Source: Sebastes aleutianus
Lineage: Eukaryota > Chordata > Actinopteri > Perciformes > Sebastidae
Reading direction: 5' to 3'
DNA length: 64,000 nt
NCBI GenBank assembly: GCA_916700875.1
Contig: CAKAKS010000060.1
Coordinates: forward strand, 4,697,334 to 4,761,333
The stretch's first letter is position 1. Each line of letters opens with the position of its first letter. A program made the translations under genes and the position numbers. This document shows, piece by piece, positions 13,401 through 25,400 of the stretch. The notes beneath the pieces were generated by a model that was not told the origin of the DNA, searched no databases, and saw only the letters and a list, made by a program, of their open reading frames with translations.

Positions 13401-16400
13401 TAACGCATTTGAAGACTTGTTCACAGCAAAGGCTTCGTTTGGCTATCCTGTTGCTCCCGGTCCCTGTCCAGAAACCTGGTTGTTTAAGTGTTTGAGAGCT
13501 CAGTGAGGCGTGATTCAAAGTTCAATCAGTCCCATGCCTGGAGATGGATAGCGGCGAGATACATTGAGGTGAGATAGATTGAGGTAAGGCCCATGAGGGG
13601 CAGAAGTAGAAAGACAGAAGATGGTTAACCGACAGCTGAGCCCAGCTTGCCTTTTCTCTCTGAGGAAGAAGAGGCGTAGACGAGCCTACGATGCCTCCTG
13701 GGGGAGCCATATCCATCAGAGTGGAAAGCATTCCACATACATCCACTGAATCCTTTAACAGCCCCCCCCAACACCACCCTGAGGGACGCATAGAGAACGT
13801 GCTATCTAACGTGCCATCTGAGTCCAGGCTCCAGAATGTGCACGCTGCCTCAATCAAAATGCATCCCAGCATGCCCCCCGGCTCCCAAAGGCTGACTGTT
13901 ACAGACAATTGTAAGAACGTGCGTCTCTCAGTCTGTCTGCAGCAGGATGCCAGCCTGGTGTACAGCTCAGTCTACACAAGTCCCTCAGGTCAAACCCAAC
14001 AGCTGTGTATACAGCCTCACTATGTAATGACCAGTGTACAGAACATACAACAGAGACCTCCACTTTTAAAACTAATAGTTAGGCATGCATTTATTGAATA
14101 GATTACACATTTTGACTAAATAAATTACCGATATGAGATATGGATTAAGTCTTCTATCACGGTATCACGGTATCCCCAAGAATAAACTACTGTAAGAAAC
14201 AACCATCATCCTAGCAAAATGTTAAGTTATTTCTTCTCAAAACATTATTAGTTATGTTATTATTGTCATTTGAAAAAAAAAGGGAACTTATTATTTTTGA
14301 AAAGGTACAGTTAATTTGCATATTGTACAATATGAAAATAGACAGAGCACATGAGGAAATCTGTGTCTGTCTCCTTCACAATGACTGACAAAGTGCCCCT
14401 ATCCCCCTGATAGTGTGTGATATTTTAAATTATAACCCATGGCAAACATTTTATCCATCTATTCTATTTTATATATTTCATCTGCATAGGCTGCAATTGG
14501 GTGTTTTTAACTGGGGTCCCCTAATACATTGTTCTTGTTAAAAAAAACGAATTAAAACAGAAACAAAAAAGGTTATGAAGTCATTAGGAACAAATTGGGT
14601 GACAAAGTCAAGAAAAAATGGAACGATAGAATAAAGTACCTGTGCGATGTGACAAAAAGTAGACCTCTGGGGTCTGTGGGGTCTGTTGGGACCCCGGTCG
14701 GTTGGATGAGGGTTAAGGAAACCAAACATTAAATCATGCAGAACAGGGAAAGATTAATCTAACGTAACACTTATCTGAGCCGGAAGGCAAAGCTCTCGGT
14801 CTACCGGTCGATCTTCGTTCCTACTCTCACCTCTGGTCATGAGGGCTGGGTCATGACCAAAAGAACTAGATCGCGGGTACAAGCGGCCGAAATGGGTTTC
14901 CTCAGGAGGGTGGCTGGCGTCTCCCTTAGAGATAGGGTGAGAAGCTCAGTCATCCGTGAGGGACTCGGAGTAGAGCCGCTACTCCTTTGCATCAAAAGGA
15001 GCCAGTTGAGGTGGTTCGGACATCTAGTGAGGATGCCCCCTGGGCGCCTCCCTTGGGAGGTGTTCCAGGCACGACCAGCTGGGAGGAGACCACGGGGAAG
15101 ACCCAGGACTATGTGGAGAGATCATATCTCCACACTGGCCTGGGAACGCCTCGGGATCCCCCAGTCAGAGCTGGTTAATGTTAATGTGTGAAAGGGAAGT
15201 TTGGGGTCCCCTGCTGGAGCTGTTGTCCCCGCGACCCGACCGCGGATAAGCGGTTGAAGATGAGTGAGATGATGAGTGAGTGAACACTTATCTCCAGACA
15301 GCTAGAAAAAAGATCACAACCATAAAATTATTTACAAAATAAAGAGAGTGTCATGGTCACAAATGCTCTGTGGGAATAAACAGAATCTGCACTGCAACTT
15401 GTCCTAGCTTGCTGTGTTTTCAGTGTACTGATCAACACACACCTTTTCTCTTTCTTTGTTTCCATCACTCTTCATCACGTATCCTTCTCTGTCCTCCTGC
15501 AGGCTTTACCTGGCAGTGGGGAGGTCTTTGACGACGGGGAAAACCCTCCCGGCAGTCGCTCCTCAGAAAGTGGCTTCACAGACTTCGTCCAGTACCAGGG
15601 AGATGGCCCGGAGGAGACAGAGCGAACCTCTCACCCCTACCCAGCGGTCAAAACAGGCCGTCGCTCCTCAGGCCCATCTCAGACCAAGCCTCTGGACAAA
15701 CCGGTCATGCAGTGCTGCCTGGAACACTTCCAGCAGTTTCTCTCCAGACTCATCACCTTGTATATCACCCCTGGGCAGGGGGACAGAGCTGAGGGGGACC
15801 GAGGCGAGGCCATGCAGTCGGGGCCCCTGGTTTCAGAGGGCTCCCAGCACAGCGATCATATGGAGTCATGCTCAGAATCCGGGTTGGTCCAGAGGGAGCG
15901 TGTTGCTGCCTTCACTGCTGCCTGCCAGCTCTTCCTGGAATGCTCCAGTTTCCCCGTCTACATCGCAGAGGGCAACCTCAAGTCCTCGCCCACACAGGAA
16001 GAGCAGTTTGGTAAGTGACAGGAAGCCCCTATTATTTTTAGTCAGTACTTAAGGTATGCAAATGGGGGTGGAGGGGGGAATCGATTCATATAAGAATCGA
16101 GATTCTTATCTTCTAAGATTCTGCCTCGATTCACAAATTCCAGTGCTGCGGAGAGTAACAGAGTGCTAAGATCTAGAGCTGTTTGATTTACTACATTTGA
16201 ATACTTTCTATCCTCCCTGCTTCAATGCAGACAGCGAGCAGGTCCGTCTGCCAGTGTGGCTGCAGACCCTGATGGACGCCTGCTGCCTGGCCAGTGACTT
16301 CAGCCTGCAGGGCGTGGCCATCTCCCTGCTCATGGACCTCGTGGGACTTACCCAGTCGGTTGCTATGGTGACCGCCGAGAGCGCAGCATCCGGCGGCAGC

Positions 16401-19400
16401 TCCGAGTCCGCCCAGCCCATGAGCCCCAGCCAGGGTCGAGTAGCTGTCGTCATCAGGCCACCACTCACTCAGGGAATCCTAAAGTACATCGCTGACAAGA
16501 CAAACTTCTTCAAGGTAGAGTTCTGGTTTGAGTTTTTTTTTTTTTTTCGTTTAAACCTGGTATTTCTGCACAGTTGCAGATAAAGATTACTGTAGGCTAC
16601 ACTAATCAGTGTTTCCCCTACATTCATTCTGCAGCAGCGCTCATTAATATCCTCTGCTCTCATGTGTCAGAGCACGGGGCTTAGCCTCTCCACACAGAGC
16701 GGAGCAGAGGAGAGACAGGTGAAGCGAAGATAACGTTGTCGGTACCGGTTACAAACAGACTCGGTAGTGAATACTATTATACTATTTGTAGAATAGACTC
16801 CAGTGGTGGCTGCGTAGGATTGTTTCTGACTTGTGTGATGCAACATTTCCAATAACTACAGTGCGTTGTAAAGTCACAAAGTCAAAATGTATTGAAAAAA
16901 GATAAATGTAATTATTTCCAAAATTCACAACATGTTTTTATTAAATGAAATCTTCTGCTTCAATCCATATTTGTTGCCGTTTAACCTTTCAAAAACAACA
17001 TTTTCACTGTGGTCAAAAAACAGTTTGCTCTACCACTTGCTGCACACAACGGCAGGCATGCACTGGCGAGTTATATTCATTAAAGAAAGTTGATTTAATA
17101 AAAAAAGACTCGTTTAATCTGATTGATCACTTTATTCAAATGGAGGATTTTTTTTTTTTGGATGATGACGTCCTAAAACATGACGACAGACATTCGAAGC
17201 TTCATTCGAAAACCTCAAATGTAAAAAAAATGACATTGGGTACAGCCCTAGTCTTGATCCTGTTTAATCTCTAATCTTTTTTCCCAGAGTGTGGCTCTGA
17301 TCCTGTGGGAGCAGTTGAGTGAAGGAACACCTCAGCACCATCAACGCAGCGTAGAGCTCTTCTACCAGCTCCACAACTTGGTGCCTTCCTCCAGCATCTG
17401 TGAGGACGTCATCAGCCAGCAGCTCATGCACAGAGACAAGGTTAGTACAGTACACACTTAACATCCCAGGAAACACATACAAGAATAACTTCACGCACAG
17501 ACACACACACACAATCTGTCCATGAAGTCCATGCTGAAGCACCTTTTGCTTTCAGAGAATCCGGCTGGAGGCCCACGTGAAGTTCTCTGTACTGTGGCAT
17601 CTGACGCGAGATTTGAACATCACCAAATCCTCTCCTTTTAATCGCACATTTGACAGGTATGTTGGCCACATAGACATTTATTTGAAGGGGTTTTCCATTA
17701 ATATAGTTGTATTTTGTTTCACCTGTAATTTCCTTTTCCTTTTCAGATCTCTCTTCATCATGCTCGACAGTCTGAGTTATTGGGACCCGTGTACTAGCGC
17801 CGTTGGTCGGGCTTGGCTGAATCAGGTCCTTCAGAGACATGACATTGCTCGGGTTTTAGAGCCTCTCCTCCTCGTTCTGCTCCACCCCAAGACCCACCGA
17901 GTATCCATTCAGAGGGTGCAGGCCCAGCGCCACTGGGCCAGAGTCTTCCCTGAACCGCCTGAGCAGGACCCGTCAGAACCCCTTTACGCCAGAGACTCTG
18001 GCTTCTCAGACAGTAAGCAATGGCCAGTAAAACTGCTTTTTTTAGTTTTACTGGCAGTTACTGCGTCATTTTATATCCAATTTGTTTCCACATTAACTGT
18101 TTGTGATAAACACGTCTTGAAGCATTTCTTTTCTCCTCTATCTTTCATTAGACTTCGGTCAGATCCAAGGGGAGAGGCTGGCACAAGAGGAGCTCCGAGG
18201 CCTGTTGATGGGTGACATGGAGCCCTTCTGTCTGACGGTCAACCCCTTGAGTGACAGCCTGTCCTTACTGAGCCTGAGCAGTGAGAACTTGCATCTAGCT
18301 GGTGAATATCAGCCTGCTGACCAACAGGGGGAGCTCCAGAGCTCTGAGTCCAGTGGGTCGCATTCATCCACGGTGGAAAATGGCAGCTTTGAGGAACCAG
18401 AGGCTGTCAATGGTTCAGACCAACAGCCTGGTTCCGCATATGACACCGAGGACTCTATAGAGGAGGCTGTGTCCTCTGTTGTAAAAGAGCTGATAGACAG
18501 GGTTTTGAGTTTAGTAGATGAGGGATCTTTTGAAGTCTCATCTCAGCATGAAAACTGGCCCCAGACAGACACAGACAGCACTTCCTCAGATACCTCCACT
18601 GGTCACCGTCTTGACTCTGGCCCTCCTCCAGGCTCCAACCACCAGACTCTGCCCGAGATGCTGGCTGGAGGCACGCTGGAGTTCCTGTCTGTGACACGGG
18701 CTGATATATCTGCAGAGGAGGAGCACAGGGAGGGCATCACCCGTCATAGTTCATCGCCTTCCATCGTCACGTTGCCAGATAGCTCCGAACCCGCCACCCC
18801 GGACCACCACCTGCAGGTGGACGACTCTCAGGCCCGTAAACGCAGCCATAGCAGCACCCAGCTCAGCCTTAAAGGGAAGATCATGGAGAGGCTGTCGGAC
18901 AAATCCCCGGGGGCCAAGCCCAAGATCAAGAAGGCCAAGAGGAAAGAGGAGGAGAGGCTGAGAAAATTGGCGAGTCAAGCTGAAAAACTGCAGCCACCCA
19001 GCATTTTCTTCGGGGACAGCCTGGATCTAGAGAACTGGTACAGCTGTGGGGAAGGTGAGGTGTCAGAGATCGAAAGTGACACCGGCTCACCCAGCGGCGG
19101 CTCCGGTGGGACTGTCGGTGGGGTCAGCGTCACGGGACGCAGGTCCTCCTCTGCCCCGCCTCGTTTTAACATCCATCCTCTCTACCAGCATGTTCTGCTC
19201 TACCTCCAGCTGTACGACTCCTCCCGGGCCCTCCACGCCCTGTCAGCCATCGCAGCCATGCTGAGATCCGCTCCCTCAGGGTTTGTAAGTGCCATCTCCA
19301 CGACCAGCATCAACAACACCTACACTCCACAGCTGTCTTTGCTCCAAAACCTCCTAGCCCGTCACAGGGTCTCCGTCATGGGCAAAGACTTCTACTGCCC

Positions 19401-22400
19401 CATTCCCCAGGACTCCCACTCCCACTCATTCCGCAGCGCCATGTACCTGGAGATCATCATCTCACTCTGCCTCTACTTCCTGAGAAGCTATTACTCTGCC
19501 CACCTGGCATCAGGCCCTCAGGACTTGGCAGGGAACAGGGCCATGCAGCTGACCAGCGTGGAGGTCTTAACGCTCCTTTTCAGCGAGCTAGTCAAAGTCA
19601 CAGGTGGCTCGGCTAAGGGCTTCGCTAGTTTCATCAGCGACGTCCTCTCCAAGTGCAAAGTTCAGAAAGTGGTTCTCCATTGCCTGCTCTCCTCCATATT
19701 CAGCGCCCAGAAGTGGCACGAGCAGCGGGTGGCGGGGGTGAACGTGGCCACGGTGGAGGAAGGTCTGTCAGAGGACAGCGTCATCAACCTGTCAGAGGAC
19801 CAGATAGACAGCTGCAGCGCCGTCCAGTCTCAGCTACTCAGGCTGCTGCAGAGCCTCGTCGTACTGGAGCACAGAGTCCTGGTGCCGGCCGACGAGGGAG
19901 GAGAAGGAGGGCCTGTGGGAGGAGGCGCAGGAGGCGGAGGAACGGGAGGCTGTGCCGGGGCCGGGTTCGAGATCCTGGGCGGGGAAGTGGAACACGTCAA
20001 CCCTCAGCAGCCAATGACATCGCTGCAGTACCTCCACGGGCAGCCTATCACGGCGCAGGGTATGTTCCTGTGCGCCGTGATCAGGGCGCTGCATCAGCAC
20101 CATGCGTGTAAGATGCATCCCCAGTGGATAGGACTCATCACAGCCACCCTGCCGTACATGGGGAGGGTGCTGAGGAGGGTGGTGGCCTCGGTCACTCTGC
20201 AGCTGTGCAGGAACCTGGACAATCTTCTTCAGCAGTACCGCTATGAGACTGGAATAACTGACACCAGGTATTAACATCTCCATGGATCGTACTGATGAGC
20301 TATGCTATTATGATAAGCCATTCTACATCTAGGTATATCATACAATGCAATAAAATGTCACCAGATGGCACTCTTGACCACAAGATGCAATCGCTCTCTT
20401 ATATCATCATCCATAATCCATCATCCATCTTTCTGATGTACCAGTTGTGATGAAAATGCTTGACAGTTTTGCTTAGAAATAATGTTAATTCAAAAACATG
20501 TGTTGATTAAAGTACATATTCTCCCTTTAGACCCCAGTGGATGGCTCTCTGCATCCCTCCTGACCTGATTCTGACAGTGCTGGAGGGGGTGACAGCCATC
20601 ATCCATTACTGCCTGCTGGATCCCACTTCCCAGTATCACCAGGTGAGGGCGCCAACATGTCATTACAAATAGCTTTTTCATTTGTCAGTGAATATTTACA
20701 ATCTCTGCACACACTTGTGAATATAAAGCAAGTCTGAATGCAGTTCCATTCATCATGAGTATGATTTATATTAAGATATTCTTGACATTTTCTTATTTCT
20801 TTGCATAACGGTAGTGTACCATCAGCGCTAACTGTCTTGTCGCATTATTCTGCCTCTCAGTTACAAGTGAGCGTTGACCAGAAGCACCTGGCTGAGGCTC
20901 GTTCAGGCATCCTATCAATACTCCACACCATCATGTCTTCAGTCACCCTGCTGTGGAGCGTCCTCCACCAGGCCGACAACTCCGACAAGCCAGCTGCTGC
21001 CTCCGCTGCCTCCACGTCCAACATCAACCTGGGCTCCACTAAGGTACACCAGACAACATCTATAATAACAATAACATATTTTAATGCATATTTTAATGCA
21101 GCTTCTTGGCCAGTCTAGCAAGGTGATACCTAGTCACAGGTCTTGAGTGTAAGAAAAAGGGCAACGTTTGACCGACCGAACAAACTAACAAATGAGAGGA
21201 AGTGCCTGAGATAATTTGTCTAAAATGATCCACCTCAAAGCAATAAAATGGCAAAAATGATGAATGTAGTATCACACTAATATATTTCACTATTTCGCTT
21301 GTGTTGTCTTAAACACACAATAAGTAATTTTTCTACCGTTAGGGGTCTCTTAAACAAAACAATAACAAAAAAAGGAGTTTGGTGACGTCGTGAAGTAGCG
21401 TTGGATCATGGGAGTTGTTGTCTTCACCACTATTGCCGTCATTGCAGTCTCAGCTTCTCCCGGTCAGGATTCCTTCAGTGTTCATTGTTCGTTTTTTTTT
21501 TTACCGGGAGCCGAATTATCCGTAGAGGTCTCCTCCTCTCCAAAACAAATGAACCTGGTGATTGAAACATTAAAGCAGTTTCACGTTAAAAAACAGTGTT
21601 TCTCCCGTCGCTGTTTGTCAAACACAGGACGTCCTGGAGGGGCTGCGTGCCGAGCTGCCGCTAACTCAGCTTGTTTCTCTGATAACTTAAGATCCAGACG
21701 TCCGATGACTAAAATCCTTTATCCGGTTAAAATACATAGTTAAAAGACCAAGATCTAAAAAGTGTATCTTAAAAACATGGCTTAAAACTGGATAAAAAGT
21801 CAATTTATGCAGCTTCTGGCAGACAACCAATGCTGACACATGCACAAAGGGGACATGACACCTTTGACAGGCGACCAAATGAAAGTACACAACTCAATAA
21901 AATATATAACATAGATTTAGTCGTTTTTAGACACTTTAATGCAGAAAAGTTACATGCATATACCTTTAAGCCTTGCCCAAGTAGAATAAATGCAGATAGC
22001 TCACATATATTTCAGATAACCTGAAATGTCTCCTGCAGCACTTAACGGAGGTCAGGTATAAACAGGAAACTGTGCGTGCAGCAAAGTGAAAGTCAGTCCC
22101 AGAGGTGCGATGTGGGCGGCCTGGCCTAAAATGTTCTACAGAGAAAGTATTATAACTCCGTACATAGTACTGTACTTGGATTACTGGTCTCAACGGTAAG
22201 AACTGAATCTCATTACTGGCACCAAAGGACGTTTTTTCCCAGTAATTACAACTCTCTATTTTACTGTAAGTAGTTATTAGCCTTGTCCAGATGATATTAT
22301 TTTTCTCCGGAGGTGGGTTGTTAATGTAATTTTCACTGAGATAATATGGTGATTTTTATCCTGTACAGAACATAATGTGGAATCATTACATGGCCTGTGT

Positions 22401-25400
22401 CCCTGCAGGAGGAATAATTAATGGCTTAAAAACCTGCTTACTTCTGCAACTAACTCTATTTCCAGTTTAGGCATTTCACATTGGTTGGACTGCACAAACT
22501 CAACAGCAGCTCAACTTCAATGCAGATAATGTTGTTTGGAAATATACAGTATGTTGTGTCAGTAAACAGGATAAATTTGGAATGTAGCGCGACACATATC
22601 TTAAAACGGTAATTTGAGGAAATACTGTGTTTGATTTCTTTCTTGTGTTCAGTTCAGTACACAATATACTGCAAGATACACTGAAAGATATTCACAGGAT
22701 GTTACTAGTGAGATTGTAACTGAAATTGTTAGCAGAGTAAGTTATCGGTTGTTTAGGACTAACCTTAATATCCTCGCTTACATCTGTTCTACAGAACCTC
22801 CGGCAGCAAATCCTGGAGCTGCTAGGTCCAATCTCCATGAACCACGGTGCTCACTTCATGGCGGCCATTGCCTACGTTTGGAATGAGAGGAAACAGGTGA
22901 AGACTCCAGTCAGAAATAAGGTGGGTGGTCTGAAAAACAGTGGGTTAAAAAAAAGTACGCCCATCCTTTAGGTTGCATTGCCTCCAGACCTGCTTTGAAA
23001 ACCATTTACATCAGTCTTAATTTACTTAAGAGTGAATTTAACACCAAGCTATTATTTGTTATTTTTTGTTATTAACTCTTTCACTAGCATTGTTCTCAAT
23101 AGAGATGCCCAGACTCCAGCATATCTCTGTTTGAGTCAGTCTTTTAAATCATCATATTTACATCATGTCTTTCAGGTGATTCCTTTAGCCAGCGAGGAAC
23201 AGCTGCTGCTGGTTGAGCTGGTTCGTTCAGTGAGCGCCATGCGCACTGAGACGGTCATGCAGACGGTCAAAGAGGTCCTGAAGCAGCCGCCTGCCATCGC
23301 AAAGGACAAGGTTGGTGTTTTAGGATTTTGTTGCTGAACTCCATCAACTTAAATGGTTTCAAACCCATTTTCTTATCCCTCAGTATAAAGCTATTAGACA
23401 GTGCAGGGACATAAGAGTTTCTGAGTACAATACCATCACAAATTTAAGTAGTTTAATTTAATTGAGTTTTTGATTTTTAATTGAAATGAGAAAATGTATT
23501 AAAAATATTTGTATTTATTAAAAAAAACAGGGGAAAGGTGACAATGATGCTTATTACCTGAAATATATGTTATGCATTTTTGTCATGCTTTTATGCAATA
23601 AATGCATCCTCATTTTTGGGGGGGGGCGGTTGGGTTTTCACAAGGATTTTGACTCTTGTCTTTTAATTAATATTATTTCTTCGCTGTTCCCCACAGAAGC
23701 ATCTCTCTTTGGAGGTCTGCATGCTGCAGTTCTTCTACGCCTATGTCCAGAGGTGAGTCCATTGTTTCCCAACATAAGTATATATCTATTTCTATTTAAT
23801 GTAAAGGATGCCTTTATTGCTTTTTTATAAAGGCCCCATTTGTGCATAGCCTTCTAACCTCTAAAACCTTTTTACTTTGTATTCATGTTTGTGTCCCAGG
23901 ATCCCTGTGTCCAGTTTAGTTGACAGCTGGCCGTCTCTGCTGGCACTGCTGAAGGACTCTGTACCGTTGGGCCTTCCTGCTCCTGGACAGTTTCTTATCC
24001 TGGGGTTGGTTTCTCTTCCTTCTCTTCTTTTAATTGTGGTACAGGTGTCCCTATTTACTCACAACATCTGGAAATTACTCATACAATTACCAGTTTTGTT
24101 GATGTTAATGGGCTGCTCACATCTGAATGAATCAGTCTGTAGAGACAACACCTCCACTTCCACATTATAATCTTAAATCATTCAACATTGCTCTCCCTTT
24201 CTCTTTGTTTTCTCTAGAGTTCTGAATGAGTTCATTCTGAAGAATCCCAATCTGGAGAGCAAGAAGGACCAACGGGAGCTGCAGGTAATTACTGGAGCCA
24301 CCTTGACTACTATTCAACTCTCAATTGTTCCCATCATGCTTTGTAATTACATCATATTTCTTCCCTTTTACTTCAATAACATCACAGTATAACAGCATCA
24401 CTGTATTTTTTATAATTTTTTTTTTACATCATCTGTAAAGGATGTGACCCATAAGGTGGTGGAGGCCATCGGGACGATTGCCGGCTCCTCTCTGGAGCAA
24501 ACCACGTGGCTGAGGAGAAACCTGGAGGTGAAGGCATCTCCTCAGATAGTGGTGGATGGAGCCAACCGGGAAGCTGATGTAGAAGGTGTGCTGCTGCTGC
24601 TGCTGCTGCTGCTGCTTATAACCACAATGACCATATCTTTATCATTGGATATTGCTACAGTATATAACAGCTAGTTTCACACTAAACTAAACTAATGTTT
24701 TAGGCACTACGTCTAATGTGAATGTGAGAAAATAGGTTTAATTTATGTCTTGTTCTTTAACCATTTTCACATTGTATCAACGTGTCACATTAACAGTTTT
24801 CTGGGTGTAATTACATAAAGCACAACCATGAAATTCAAGTTGAAATGTACCTCATATCACCTTGGTCAGCTGTGGACGTTGACAGAAGCCCATGTGAGCC
24901 CTTTAAAAGTGTAGCTCAAATGCATTTTACATCCGTTCCACAGGAAGCTCCAATCAACAGGTTGAGATAGTTTGACTGTTGTTGAGTTGCCAGCGAGTCT
25001 CTCTCCTGACGTACGATTAGTTAAATCAAGACTGAATCCATATCAGTTGATTGTGAAGTAGTAGTTGGTTGAACAGGCAGCTTGTATACTGTTCTTTTTG
25101 TGTTCAGGGCAATCTGTATTTTGGCAAGGGAAAGATCATTTCTGTGTTTATACCAGAGATGTATTTTAATGTCAGGGATTAATGTAATCCAGCTAAATCA
25201 AGTGTAAAACATAATCTGAATGTGAGATGGGTCAAAACGGAGCACTTGGATGCTTCTGTTCACTACAAAAAGCACGTGTCATTACGGATAGTCTGCATGC
25301 TTCAGCACGGCAGTATTAACATATTTTTTTCCGCTATGTAGCTGCTGCTAATGTTTGGTCTGTGTGTTTTATAGATTTAATGCTCACAGTGATGGAGGCC

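Noticed and set aside
15456..16052. 198-codon + strand open frame
   Set aside because: A shifted frame over dop1a exon 14. The true frame gives the conserved MQCCLEHFQQ and ECSSFPVYIAEG blocks.
19653..20283. Arg/Gly-rich frames on both strands over exon 19
   Set aside because: Shadow frames of the GC-rich Gly-insert region of dop1a.
22895..22920. Ending dop1a exon 22 at 22896
   Set aside because: gtgaag is a usable donor, but the mammalian protein has eight extra residues at this place, so the longer exon ending at 22920 is preferred as the main form.
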